Source: Antedon mediterranea (Eukaryota > Echinodermata > Crinoidea > Comatulida > Antedonidae). From it: a stretch of DNA of 64,000 bases. Both the position numbers and the translations under genes were made by a program. Below the pieces are notes generated by a model, which was not told where the DNA came from, ran no database searches, and saw only the letters and a list, made by a program, of their open reading frames with translations. Below are positions 34,367 to 45,824 of this stretch, one piece after another; within the stretch, counting starts at the first letter, position 1; every line of letters starts with the position of its first letter. The DNA is taken from positions 6,489,001 through 6,553,000 of the forward strand of contig NC_092680.1 of assembly GCF_964355755.1 (NCBI RefSeq), read 5' to 3'.

Positions 34367-35158
34367 ATAAAACTGATGTTATGATTGTTTTTTTGTCCCT
34401 ATTTTTACTATTTTGACTATGAATAATTATTATTTTATCCCCTGATAATCCTGAATCTACCTCGGAATCAACTCAAATAACTAAGCTTGAATGGGCCCTT
34501 AGTTTTAGGTTTATATTTTGACGGACTATTTTTCAAGGTGGAAGCTTAATTGAAGCTTGTCAATTGTTACGCTGAGCACCTATTAATGTATTAATTACAG
34601 CGGTTATATAAACATTTGAAAAATACAGTTGTAACCTGACGAAAACATATATTTTTTTTGTATATTAATAATAAGAGGATTGAACAAATTGTCCATGTAC
34701 TCTTATAATAATTTTAACAACATTAATCAACTTGTCAAAATATTCAGTAGATTTAGTACAATACAAACAATGCACTAACAACACTAAAAATGTCAACGTC
34801 ACTAAGGCAATAAATGCGTGCTATGCTTTTTTTCATATTGTATTGTGCCAATTATATCAAACTAAATAGGAATATTGTGATTTGAGCGTTGGGAATTGAG
34901 CTGTACAAAATTAGCAATACCTACACAGTACTATTGCTAATTATATAAATAAGTATAATAAATAGTATGATACACTTAACAGTTGTTTTTGTAATAAGGT
35001 ATAGGCCTACCACACGTAGTTGTTACTACTGTCGTTGCTACGTTTTAAACGATCTTACCATCAAACATCGATTCATAAAAGATTATACTCTAATCTTTTA
35101 AAAGTGTTTCATGTGGTGCCAAGCAAATACAGTTTTATTAATGAATGAATGTACTTAC

Positions 35159-35309
35159 CCCCTATTCCAATAAGGGTGATGCATGACAAAATTAACGGAG
35201 CAACAATTCCATACACAATGTGGGGTCCTGCATCCTCACCGTTGTAATCATTTGAATAGTCGCTTGCCTCTGCCGCCGCCGCAAATAGCAATCCTTGAAT
35301 ATTTACCAT
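35159..35309 (-). CDS. Probable first coding exon of a rhodopsin-type GPCR
   Basis: Fifty codons plus one base from ATG (35307-35309) to a consensus donor GG|GTAAGTAC (intron starts at 35158). The start has A at -3 and G at +4, a good Kozak context. Residues 1-28 form an acidic, Tyr/Asn-rich extracellular-type tail (SDYSNDYNGEDAGP). Residues 30-50 (HIVYGIVAPLILSCITLIGI) are a hydrophobic helix ending in GIG|G, and the split codon begins with G. Neuropeptide receptors of the FMRFamide-receptor-like kind have a YGI-like entry to helix 1 and a GxxGN end, so the next exon should begin by completing Gly-Asn. CCAAT boxes at 35519-35523 and 35546-35550 lie 200-240 bp upstream. No later exon with helices 2-7 is visible in 1-35158, so intron 1 would exceed 35 kb, the rest may be split into small exons, or this is an orphan exon. 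Subfamily unproven. Confidence 0.55.
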
Positions 35310-35509
35310 TGTTCCCTTTTTTGTTTGAGAGATTATCTCAGTTATTTTTTCTTCTTAAACAATAACACTTCTTCAACAATATATATGTTTTTGTATATAG
35401 TTATGTTAGTGAATCACAACCACTGATGATAAAGTCCGTGTTATATTGTTAAGATGCGTCAATAGACTGAATTACATATTCGTACACAACTGCATTTATT
35501 AGTTCTCAG

Positions 35510-35560
35510 TGCACCGTATCCAATAGTAAATTCGCTTCACGATGACCAATCAGCGAAGCG
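35510..35560 (-). promoter_or_regulatory. Candidate promoter-proximal CCAAT boxes
   Basis: Two CCAAT strings (35519-35523, 35546-35550), seen as ATTGG on the gene strand, lie 210-240 bp upstream of the putative GPCR start codon. A short GC-richer patch (GCGAAGCGC) is next to them. CCAAT alone is common, so the call rests on position. Confidence 0.25.
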
Positions 35561-37405
35561 CTGAAATGTACTACTGACTGTATGAGATGACAGCTCCGTA
35601 TGAACACATCCTTACACATCGTGACCACTAGACATAGATTACTTAACTTTTAATGAACAAACAACATATCATACTTGTTCTGTGTATTCTAATCGAGGTA
35701 GTTATGTGAATATCATTGTGTCACACTAATACACGTCAAAGAAAATACTAATTGTGTGTTTGTTTCCATGAATATAGACCGGTATTGATTCACAAATGAT
35801 GATCACAAAGTTAATTGTGTTTACACTGAAGACTTCAAGAGGAATTTAATAAAAAATAAAATCTACTATATTATAATAATAATAATCGCAGTATCATCGT
35901 AATAAATGTACATGTATATCCGTAAAAAATAATAATTAATATAATGCACGCTTTATCATCATTCCCTATAAATTAAACCTCTGAAAAGTGAAAGCAATCA
36001 ACCGTTAATAATTTGTACGTAAAGCCTAAGGCGATGTATTGAATACGTTATTTATCACACTGCAGGTTATAATATTTAAATACCAATTTAATAATTCATC
36101 ACTCCTTACTTTTGTTAAAATCAAGTATTCAGGGGGCGGAGAAGTCTTTTTTTTTAATTAAAACTGTGAAACAGACGAAATAATCATATAAAACGGTCAC
36201 CGTTTCTTTGAGCATATTTTGCAGCGATGGCGGAGAACTATATTATAATTATATATATTTTATTCTTTTAGTCCCGGATCAAAATTTAAAATGTCTCTCT
36301 TTATTCCAGTAGGCCTATTCTAGTTTCTTCCAAAAAATTGCTGGTTAATAAGTGAATAACTACAGTATATGTGACATTAAAATGGTATTTTATCAATTTT
36401 TTTTTTTTATCAGAAAAATATATTTTGTAATAGTTTATCAACTTAAGTGAAATAAGAATTGATTGTGAATATACCGCCACAAATTTTGTATGAATAATCA
36501 ACTAGAGGGCGTTTCAATAAGCAACATAATAGGTTTATTCACCTGTATCTTAAAGTTCCACTCGAGTTCATACTCACACACACGCTGTATTATGGTTAGC
36601 AATGAGTTTTCATACTGGTGGTGCCTCGGGTCAACTCAATTCAGGGTGGTGATTGTTCATTGAAAATATGCCTAGTCCTACGAAGACTGGCTTTGCTCGT
36701 AAAAAGCAATATATTAAAATAACCATGCAGACACACTGCTGTTGTTAGTAAAGAGACCGAAATATCAGAACGCGAATTGATCCATATTATAATAAATTAA
36801 TAATACTAACGATCAACCTTAAACAATAAAAATACAAATTGTGCGCTGAACTATTTGTAGAGAAAGGGGGAAATGAACTCTCGACAGGCTTAATTAAGCA
36901 TTTGGAATGGTGCGCAATAATAATGGAACACAAATCAGATATTGATGTGAATAATACATCTCTGTTTTACAATATATATGATTTTAAGAGACACTAAGTT
37001 CATTTGGTAACTAATGTCACCTGTCATATTTCCAAGCGTTGTCATTGTCTTTTTAAAGTGTTGTTCTTCTTATAATTTGGTCCGATATTGTATATCAGAA
37101 AACAACAGTGAGAAGACAAAAGTAATTGCTTTTTAAAATTATAATTGCAATTCGTTGACTGTAGTATTATCTCGAATCAAGATTCAACCGATTGTGTTGT
37201 TGGTTCAATATGTCTTTAATTTCAAAGACTATGCATTATTGACTGAAGGCATCATCAATGCAATAGTTGTTTCATAATATACCTTGATTATTCAACGATA
37301 GAGATGGAAAAAAACAGGTAATGATATGGAAGATAATTATAGTGATGATAAGCTGAACAGCATATTTGTACAACAATGTGTGAAGTACTCTATATTATAA
37401 AAAAT
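35561..37405. other. No recognised gene
   Basis: Upstream of the GPCR exon. AT-rich, with no second exon or repeat family identified. Confidence 0.4.
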
Positions 37406-37560
37406 AATGAATGTTTAGGAGTATAATGGTACAAATAATGGCATGATGTGAATGATGAAAGGTTATATTTTAACGAGGCAAAGCCGAGTTTATATGTAAC
37501 TTTTCGTCATTCACCAAATGCCATTATTTTTACCATTATACGAATATAAAACATTCATTC
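37406..37560. mobile_element. 155-bp hairpin MITE
   Basis: AATGAATGTTT, GTATAATGGTACAAATAATGGC and GTGAATGATGAAA on the left are mirrored on the right by TTTCGTCATTCAC, GCCATTATTTTTACCATTAT and AAACATTCATT. The apex holds GAGGCAAAGCCGAG. Arms of about 65 bp cover almost the whole element. Confidence 0.8.
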
Positions 37561-37680
37561 TTTGTTTTATATAACATCTAAATAGATTCCTGTCATTTGA
37601 ATCAAATAAAAGGTGGGTCTATAATTTTATAAACACACCTACTGTAGTGTTAATGATGTCAACAAACTAGTAAGCCTAGC

Positions 37681-37860
37681 AAGGCTAAAACGCATAGGCC
37701 TGGCCTGATATTAACAGGTCTATATGCCTAGACTACTAGCTAGGCTAAAACGCATAGGCCTAGCCTAATATTAACAGGTCTATATGCCTAGACTACTAGC
37801 AAGGCTAAAACGCATAGGACTAGCCTAATATTAACAGGTCTATATGCCTAGACTACTAGC
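37681..37860. repeat. Three exact-length 60-bp tandem repeats
   Basis: Units begin at 37681, 37741 and 37801 with AGGCTAAAACGCATAGG and end GACTACTAGC. They differ at only a few positions. Each unit carries AGGCCT-like palindromes and GCCTAGAC. A partial fourth unit (TAGGCTA) follows. Confidence 0.95.
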
Positions 37861-38390
37861 TAGGCTACTTCGACCGGCAACTGGAACTCATCTAGGCTAA
37901 TTGTGTTTTTTCCAACGATTCCACGTCTTGTAGTGATGTTCCCATTAATTAATGAAAATCCTACAAACGATCTAAAGCTAATTTTTGATCTAAATTAGTA
38001 GGCCTATACATTTATTCCTCCAAAAATGTACTTTCATCGTGAAATCATAATATTCAATCTTCGATCGCGGCAAAAGTACAAAATAGGTGGCACTGTTGTA
38101 TTTCAAATGCAATAGTATAAAAAACAAAAATTCCAAACGCGAAAAGATTTTTTTTCGTACACGAAAAAATGTACTATTAAACGATCGTTTAATAGTGCGT
38201 ACTATTGCACTCCATGTGAACTACAATCTTCCAGTCAAAGGAATTTATTTAGGTGTTATACCATTTATCTCATGCCTAGCAAATAAAAAAAGAATTATGG
38301 GACAGTAAAAATGTCCGATAGCCTATGTTTTTAATTGTATTTAATTGTCATGGGCGCTAAACGGAAATAAACAAATTCTAACCAATAGGC

Positions 38391-38579
38391 CTACTCCAGT
38401 CCCACGTGCTGGATGGTTGTCTTTGAATACGGGTGCTTTTGGTAAATGACGATGTACTCGCTATGCTCGTTATACACATAATCTTGTTCGTCCCAATACA
38501 TTTCGCTTCCTTGAAGGGTCTGTTGTATTTTCACAATTACAATTTCATAGTCACGAGACCGAAAAGAATCTGTCGACAT
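38391..38579 (-). CDS. Unidentified small ORF or terminal exon
   Basis: Sixty-two codons from ATG (38577-38579) to TAG (38391-38393). The protein (start MSTDSFRSRDYEIVIVKIQQ, end HVGLE) is mixed in composition and rich in Tyr, Glu and Ser. It is unlike the AT-driven Phe/Ile/Leu/Lys frames around it, and its local GC content is higher. I do not recognise a family; there is no signal peptide or membrane segment. No poly(A) signal was found just downstream on the minus strand. It could be a last exon, a micro-gene or chance. Confidence 0.25.
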   Translation of the reverse strand: MSTDSFRSRDYEIVIVKIQQTLQGSEMYWDEQDYVYNEHSEYIVIYQKHPYSKTTIQHVGLE

Positions 38580-39133
38580 TAACAATTCAAATAATTATTT
38601 ACGTTATTTTTAAACATCTATATTTAGCTACTATTTGAAGGCTGAATGTGTTTTACTTAAAGCAAATATTGAAGCCGATGAAGGCGTTCTTAGAATAGGT
38701 CCCTGTCGGCAAACAAGTCGTTTATAGCTTTAGAATGCCTCAGTGGACTTGGCTCATCACTAAATGATGTGACACGTTCACACGAAGACTATGAAAAATG
38801 TGATTAACGTCAAACAAAGCTTCAGGATTAATATATAGATTCTAAAACAATACAGATATAGTATTTTAATTTCACAGCATTGACATGATTTAAAAGAACT
38901 TTTTCATGTGCCCTTTTCCTCAGCTAACGTTGACTTATGGTATAGTCTACACTCTCTAGTTACCACCAGATAGACTTCATCAGTGCTTCTTTAAATTGAT
39001 GACTAGTTGGAGTATAACACACCCAGTAGGCCTTTCATTTTGGTTTTAAAATCACTTGTAAATTACCTTATGTCATTTCCAGGTCTATAATACTACTGTA
39101 CAGACACTTTCTGGGGTGTTTTTCGTAGCATTA

Positions 39134-39162
39134 AGCTTGGTTCCCACTAGAACGTAACGCAA
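39134..39162. repeat. GCTTGGTTCCCACTAG repeat, second copy
   Basis: Same start and GTAACGCAAT block as 16913-16947. Here it abuts the TAGGGAGG element that follows. Confidence 0.5.
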
Positions 39163-39172
39163 TTTAAATACA

Positions 39173-40211
39173 TTAGGGAGGTTTCGCAACCTTACGAATA
39201 CGATAACGAAAACGGATACGTCACACATTTGTGAAACTTTTGAGCTGATCCCTATTTCATATTCGTAAAGCGTATTCGTGTTGACGAATATCACCAGTCA
39301 TATTTGTAACTATAAAACGAGTATAGTTTTTGAGCTATTTTGCACATTTTGCATTTCAATCAGGAATGATTCATGATTATAATATAATTATACTTTTATT
39401 GAAAGTAATTTACTAAAGTAATTTACTAAAATATCAGGTCAATTTTGATAAATAGCAGTTTTTAAAGTCCTCACTCGCTTTGATGTTACGCTAGGCCTAG
39501 GCAGCAAAGCACCAAGCAACACGTACCCGCGCTTCGCTCAAATTTACCGCAGTCATATTTTGGACGGGCCCTCAATATTTCGTTGCCATGCGAAACAGAT
39601 TTTTACTAGGAAGGTTTCGCAACCTTACGAATACGATAACGAAAACGGATACGTCATACATTTGTGAAACTTTTGAGCTGATCCCCATTTCATATTCGTA
39701 AAGCGTATTCGTGTTGACGAATATCACCAGTCATATTCGTAACTACAAAACGAGTATAGTTTTTGATCTATTTTGCACATTTTGCATTTGAATTAGAAAT
39801 GATTCATGATTATAATATAATTATAGATTTATTGAAAGTAATTTACTAAAGTAATTTACTAAAATGCCAGGTCAATTTTGATAAATAGCAGTTTTTAAAG
39901 TCCTCACTCGCTTTGATGTTACGCTAGGCCTAGGCAGCCAAGCACCAAGCAACACGTACCTTCGCTTCGCTCAAATTTACCGCAGTCATATTTTGGACGC
40001 GCCTCAATATTTCGTTGCAGACGTGTTTTGTTGCCATGCGAAACAGATTTTTTTATGGCTTACGAAAACGAATACGTGTGCGTGACGTATCCATTTTCGT
40101 TATCGTATTCGTAAGATTGCGAAACCTCTCTACTGGCTTACGAAAAACGAATACGTGTGCGTGATGTATTCGTTTTCGTTATCGTATTCGTAAGATTGCG
40201 AAACCTCCCTA
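39173..40211. mobile_element. Composite inverted-repeat element with internal 430-bp tandem duplication
   Basis: Left end TAGGGAGGTTTCGCAACC; right end GATTGCGAAACCTCCCTA. Two nearly identical copies (39173-39605 and 39606-40050) each hold the left end, CTTACGAATACGATAACG, a duplicated AAGTAATTTACTAA, and AGGCCTAGGCAGC. Two right-end units of about 78 bp follow (40056-40132, 40136-40211), each running from GGCTTACGAAAA to TTGCGAAACCTC. TAGGG/CCCTA ends recall hAT elements, but flanking 8-mers do not match. It is best read as a MITE whose body and right end were each duplicated. Confidence 0.75.
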
Positions 40212-41173
40212 TTGTTTGCATGAATTTAACATTTCGTCTTCTATGGTACATTTCTTTCCATCGGTTTTTCCGTTGAATGTTTCATATCATTTTGACCAAT
40301 TATTCTTTGGTATTTCTTTCTTTCAAAATAGTTAACTTTTATTTCGTGTGGATAATTTGTGCATTTTTTAGGAACCACATTTCTGTTACTCCAATCTTCA
40401 TCTTGTTTTCATTCTGTTCTCAAACTTGACTTGTGGTACCCAATCATTAACAATAAATAATAATGATAATCGCAATACACGTTTGCAACAAAGTAAAGAA
40501 ACTAAAATAATCGTCAAAGTAAACATTTATTACTCAATGATTTCTAAGATAAGCTTATTAAGCTATTCTTCGTATCTATAGTAAAATTTAAGCTTATTAA
40601 GCTATTTTACTAGTAAAATTTAAATGTATACAAGTTTGCGTGTATGTATAAACAACTGTATAATAATACCACAATTGGACAGATCAATTAATAAGAAAAC
40701 AATTTAAAAAGATAATAATAATAATAATAAATGATAATAAATAATAATAATAATAAAAAAATATTGTGTTGATATTTCAAGCGTAATGGCGTTATTATCG
40801 TCTCAATGTCAACCTTGATGTGGTTGATAGTACACAAATTACCATCATTAGCTTTGTAATCATGTTTATCTTGCATTAATGTTCAGTACTATATTTAAAA
40901 GCATCGGCAATTAGGAGCACCGCTAATTAACATTTATCAAATTTCATTTGTTTATGTTAGCTCGTAAATTTTAATAATCTTATGTTTGTGTTTAATATAA
41001 ATATTGCTTACGTAAAAAAGTAGTTGGAAGTTCTTTAAAAAAATGTCAAACGAAATTGTTTTTTAATGTTTTGTTTAGTTCGCCGGTATGCTCTTTGACT
41101 TTACTCAAATGCTTGTATTCAATACCAGATTACTAATTATTAATACATAACATCTGAGTTGGATTTTCTATAC
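40212..41173. other. No gene; simple repeats
   Basis: Contains a 37-bp tandem duplication around AAGCTTATTAAGCTATT (40553 and 40590) and an (AAT)n run at about 40706-40757. Confidence 0.5.
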
Positions 41174-41181
41174 AAATAACT

Positions 41182-41215
41182 AGGGAAGAGTAATTTTTAA
41201 TTTCACTCTTCCCTG
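41182..41215. mobile_element. 34-bp hAT-like mini hairpin with perfect 8-bp duplication
   Basis: AGGGAAGAGTAATTTTTAAT faces ATTTCACTCTTCCCTG. AAATAACT flanks it exactly on both sides (41174-41181 and 41216-41223). The left terminal C present in the relatives appears to be lost. With 22997-23051 this is the second copy carrying a perfect 8-bp target duplication. Confidence 0.82.
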
Positions 41216-41223
41216 AAATAACT

Positions 41224-42445
41224 ATATGACTTTCTCAATTAATATCGCCGTTTCACTTAATCAGCTTGAAAAAAATTCGAAAGTGGGGAGGAGACGGACT
41301 ATCAACAACTTTTTACGTTTCATATTTTGTTTTAGTCCTTTATTCATTAATTGAAACAATACCGGAAACCGAATGATACAGTAGATGAAATTGTCAACTT
41401 TAACTTAAATTGTAAAATAAATAAAACAGCGGAAAATTAAATTCCTGTCGGTCACAATCTAGAACCCTTAGTAAGTTTGTTAAATTGTGTTTTACATTTA
41501 CATACAGGAAAAGAACACAATTCGAACAATTATTCAAACATAATGTTAGTATATACCATTGTCGAAGAAATAATATCTTTCCCTCAAATCATGATTTGCA
41601 CGTGACTTCTGCAAATTGTAAATGAATCTGGCGTTGTATACGGTAGGCCTACTGGTTTATCTTAATTTTAGGGGCGATATCAAATTAAACTTGTAAAGAT
41701 GCAGATTTTCGGAAATTTCACTATTTATGTAACGAAAACAACTTGGTTTGTTGTTCGTGTTTTGTTATGTCCGTAGACCCTACTTATTATAATTGTGGAT
41801 TAGTAATGCTAATTATACATGTTATGTGCACGGTAATTGCCGTTCGTGAAGCCTTACGTTTGATTGACATTTCTATTTATAATGAATAGCTTGGAAAATC
41901 AGCTAAAAATATGAATGATTGTTCATCTGGACCAAAGGAGTAGACCATTAAAACCATGGTGGCTTTTGGTTTTTTCTATTCTCGTTGATGAATTCTTTAT
42001 TTTAAAACGAACATTTCAATCGATAATAGACATTGCTTACGGTAAAACGACCTACTATTGTTGTGATTAATGAATACATTGTCGGATAATGATCTTGTTT
42101 AATGGACAAGGTGAATTTTATTATGATCTGAATCACGGAGCGTAAATGAAAGTCTTCAATTTGTTGACTTAATTTACACCAACATTGGCATAAAGCATAG
42201 TAGATTCTGATTGATGGAACTGAACTCCACACATACTTCAATAATGCCCGCTATCTCAGAAAAAAGGACCGTATGCCACTTTAACAGATAATTTATGTTT
42301 CGAGAACCATAACCTTCTTAACTGTATTTTTCACCAACATCGTAAGCTAACTAAACTAAAACTATAGGGCTATTTGTTAATCTAGCCCCTTTCAATTATC
42401 CTGCAGCTTACAATCGCATTTTAGCCATTTTAAAGTGTTGGAGAA
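41224..42445. other. No recognised gene or element
   Basis: AT-rich; the minus frame at 42002-42241 shows no family signature. Confidence 0.4.
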
Positions 42446-43027
42446 GTGAATTCATCATTAGCCACATTGCGGTTCGAAAGAGCGGTAAGTTCAAATTGAT
42501 CGGCTCACACACTATAAGTAATTGCGTGTGAAGAGCTTCCATGGCTTTTGACACCGATCCCGTTTCTTACCAGCGGGAAAAATGCGTTGGTTTGACGTCC
42601 AACCCTGACGTCGATACGCCGTTGAATAGACGCTGAATATGAAAAGTAGATCGACGTCATTATATCAACGTCGTATATCAACGTTACGTCGACGTCCAGT
42701 CACGACGTCGATTATACGTTGGATTGTAGTTTTATTAGTGAATTCATCATTAGCCACATTGCGGTTCGAAAGAGCGGTAAGTTCAAATTGATCGGCTCAC
42801 ACACTATAAGTAATTGCGGGTGAAGAGCTTCCATGGCTTTTGACACCGATCCCGTTTCTTACCAGCGGGAAAATGCGTTGGTTTGACGTCCAACCCTGAC
42901 GTCGATACGCCGTTGAATAGACGCTGAATATGAAAAGTAGATCGACGTCATTATATCAACGTCGTATATCAACGTTACGTCGACGTCCAGTCACGACGTC
43001 GATTATACGTTGGATTGTAGTTTTATT
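42446..43027. repeat. 292-bp tandem duplication rich in GACGTC
   Basis: Copy 1 starts at 42446 and copy 2 at 42738, both with GTGAATTCATCATTAGCC and both ending GGATTGTAGTTTTATT. I see only a base change (GCGTGTGAAG/GCGGGTGAAG) and a one-A length difference, so the duplication is recent. The second half of each unit is packed with CGACGTC, AACGTCG and AACGTTACGTC strings. A third, diverged set of GACGTC boxes continues to about 43105. Confidence 0.92.
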
Positions 43028-43825
43028 TGAAAGGTGAATCGTTGTGACGTTATGTAAACATCGGAAATCAACATTACATTGACGTCTAGCCACGACGTCG
43101 ATAGGTTTTGTTTTCGTTACATAGTATGTAGGCCTACTGTGTGTACTTCCTACATAAACCACTGTATAACATCACTGCGAAAACCGATCACTAATATAGA
43201 CTCAGAGATAGGCCTAACCTTACTGAATGCGCAGACAAGTATATGTTTCTTTCCACTTAATAACTGGTAACACGGTGTGGTTGGTTTGTGTATGGTAAAA
43301 TAAAGAATAATAACTATGAATGAATTATAATTGTGATTAAAAACTTCGTAATTGCAAATACAATTTTTACATCTGTATCGATTAGTAAAATTAGAATTTC
43401 TGTTCTCCCTGACACATTGTCGTTATTAAACTCCTATGGGTAATGTTGCAATATTGTAATATTATTGCTCCCGGTATACTTACGCAGTGAAAGAGGGAAC
43501 TTGGGAATCGAACTATAGTATTACTGTAAATTTACTTACTCTTCCTGATAAATAAAAATGCATATGATAATTATAACTCATTGTTGATTAGACTATAACG
43601 TATATAAAACATATACTTTGTATTTACAGTGAATATATGTTAGTAATTGAGTGTCTAATTAAGAATGTTTAAGTAATTTAAAGTTCAGCGATGTTAGGGA
43701 GCGATTACCGACCATCAAGGAAAAAGTAATGTTAATTCATTATTATGCACATGAAGGGAAGACATGCTTTCTTACTCTATCCCTCGGCGACATGAATATT
43801 GGTTAGTGGATAGGATAGTGGTTTC

Positions 43826-44355
43826 TACGACACATCAATTCGTAGGGTCCTAGGTCCTAGATAAGTCTAGGCGACGATCTACGACACATTGTTTGTTTTA
43901 ATAGTTTCTCAATGCACCAATGCATATGATACAGTAGGTCCTAGGTCGTTTAGGTTCAGCCGACGACAAAAGACACATCAATATGTAAGGTCTTTGATCC
44001 TGATAAGTCTAGGCGACCATCTACGACACATCAATGTATATCCTAGGACCGATGTAACATCAATACGTAGGGTCCTAGATCCTAGATAAGTCCAGGCGAC
44101 GATCTACGACACATCAATACATGTCCTATAGTAGGTCCTAGGTCGTCTAGGTTCAGCCGACGACCGATGACACATCAATACAAAATATGGTACTTGATCC
44201 TAGATAAGTCTAGGCGACGATCTATGACACATCAATATATATCCTAGGTCCAGCCGACGACCGATGTAACATCAATACGTAAAGTCCTAAGTCCTAGATA
44301 AGTCTAGGCGACGATCTACGACACATCATCCTAGGTCATAGGTCGTCTAGGTCGA
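43826..44355. repeat. Degenerate minisatellite, CCTAGATAAGTCTAGGCGACGATC type
   Basis: At least five repeats of GGTCCTAG...GATAAGTCTAGGCGACGATC followed by TACGACACATCAAT. Unit length is roughly 110-130 bp, with a second GGTCGTCTAGGTTCAGCCGACGA sub-block in some units. AGTCTAGGCGACGATC and TCGTCTAGG blocks are partly complementary, so the array can fold. Confidence 0.85.
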
Positions 44356-45107
44356 AAGTATAAAGCTTTTCATCGAAACAAAGCACAACTTGTAGATCAT
44401 TTTCAAAGTCACACGTACAACAATGATTGGTTATAGTTAATAAAAGATAGAAAATACAATTTAATGACATGTTTGTTTGACTTAAACCCAATTAAAATTA
44501 GCTACGAGCTAAGCACCAGTTGACTTTTACGTGCTATTACTCGTTCTTGCTTAAGGTTTATGTTGAATTATAATTCCACCAACTAACTACAACTTAATAC
44601 GTGTACACACAACTCCCACCCGATGCACAAGATTGTATCAAGATATCATTCATCATCTGACAACTTGCCGTTTTTCGCGTCTTAAAAATCGCAGACTTTA
44701 TACAATATTATAGTTGTACTTTTTTGGAGAATATGTTGATTTAATTTGATATATTAGTTCCTGTGAAGAAACTGATCATTAAGAGCCCTCGGTTACATCA
44801 CCGCAGCAGAACCCTATAATTCCTAATTATAAATATAGTTTGAAATATATGTTTTGTTTTTTGTGTTTGCTTAATGTGGTTGATGTATTTTATATACATA
44901 GTCCCACTCTAAGAACAGACTTTGTACTGAAGAGGTTACCAAAGTAAATATGTTTTGTCTCGATCTACTTTTTGGTCAAAGTTAATACATATTAGATATG
45001 TCAAAATTGTTCTTACATTGTTTTAGGGGGTGATAATATATCGTTAAGCCTACACGTTGATATAGTTTATAATAATGTCGATAAAAGAAATGTAACATTT
45101 TTAATAG

Positions 45108-45138
<31 letters not shown>

Positions 45139-45731
45139 TTCTTTTTTATTTTAAAAACAAATCAGCTAATTACCTTACACAATTAAAGCAATATTCGTTT
45201 TTAGTTTGCAAATCCCATACTGATATAAAAATGTTAATATGCCATATCACAAGCAAGAGATCTGTATTGCATTTAGATTTATTATACTGTATAAATAATT
45301 ACAGTAATGTGGCTAAATTTCATTTCCATTCATCAGAGCAATAAATCAAAAAATATATTTTACCTGAAAGCTTTACATTATATTTACTAATTTTTTAGTA
45401 ATTGAACAAATGCAAAATAAACGAGCATGTGGAATTATACTGGATATAGAATAATTAAAATTAATACTATCCAAACGACTGAAGCTAGAACATGTGTTCT
45501 TACAAATAATACAAAGGTTTAGTAAAAATCGATTGAAAAGAAATTAAAAAAAATACGACAAATAAAATTATCTCTACATTGATAATTGTAGGCATACATG
45601 TACGGTGTGTATTGAAACAATAATTGTAAAAAACGGTGGCATATCAATCAGAAGTTCGTATCTCGGTTTTTTCATTCTCACAGATTTCCTCATCTTTATC
45701 ATTTCAATTTAATTATTTCCTTTTTATAGTT
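44356..45731. other. No recognised gene; poly-A run
   Basis: AT-rich. Contains 27 A residues at 45112-45138, which could be a retroposon tail, though no body is recognised upstream. Confidence 0.5.
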
Positions 45732-45824
45732 CACTTTGTCGGTCGGTCGGTCGGTCTGTCGGTCTGTCTGTCGGTCCGGTATCACTATGCGTTTGAGCAC
45801 GCGACTTATGGCTGTTGGCCTTGT
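45732..45824 (-). repeat. GACC-repeat interspersed element, minus strand
   Basis: The plus strand shows a (GGTC)n run, CGGTCCGGTATCACTATGCG, GAGCACGCGACTTATGGC and TGTTGGCCTTGTT, the complement of the order at 9431-9541. The family thus inserts in both orientations. Confidence 0.75.

Noticed and set aside
38940-38990. Another hammerhead core on the minus strand (ACTGATGAAGTCT)
   Set aside because: No GAAA follows a matching stem II.
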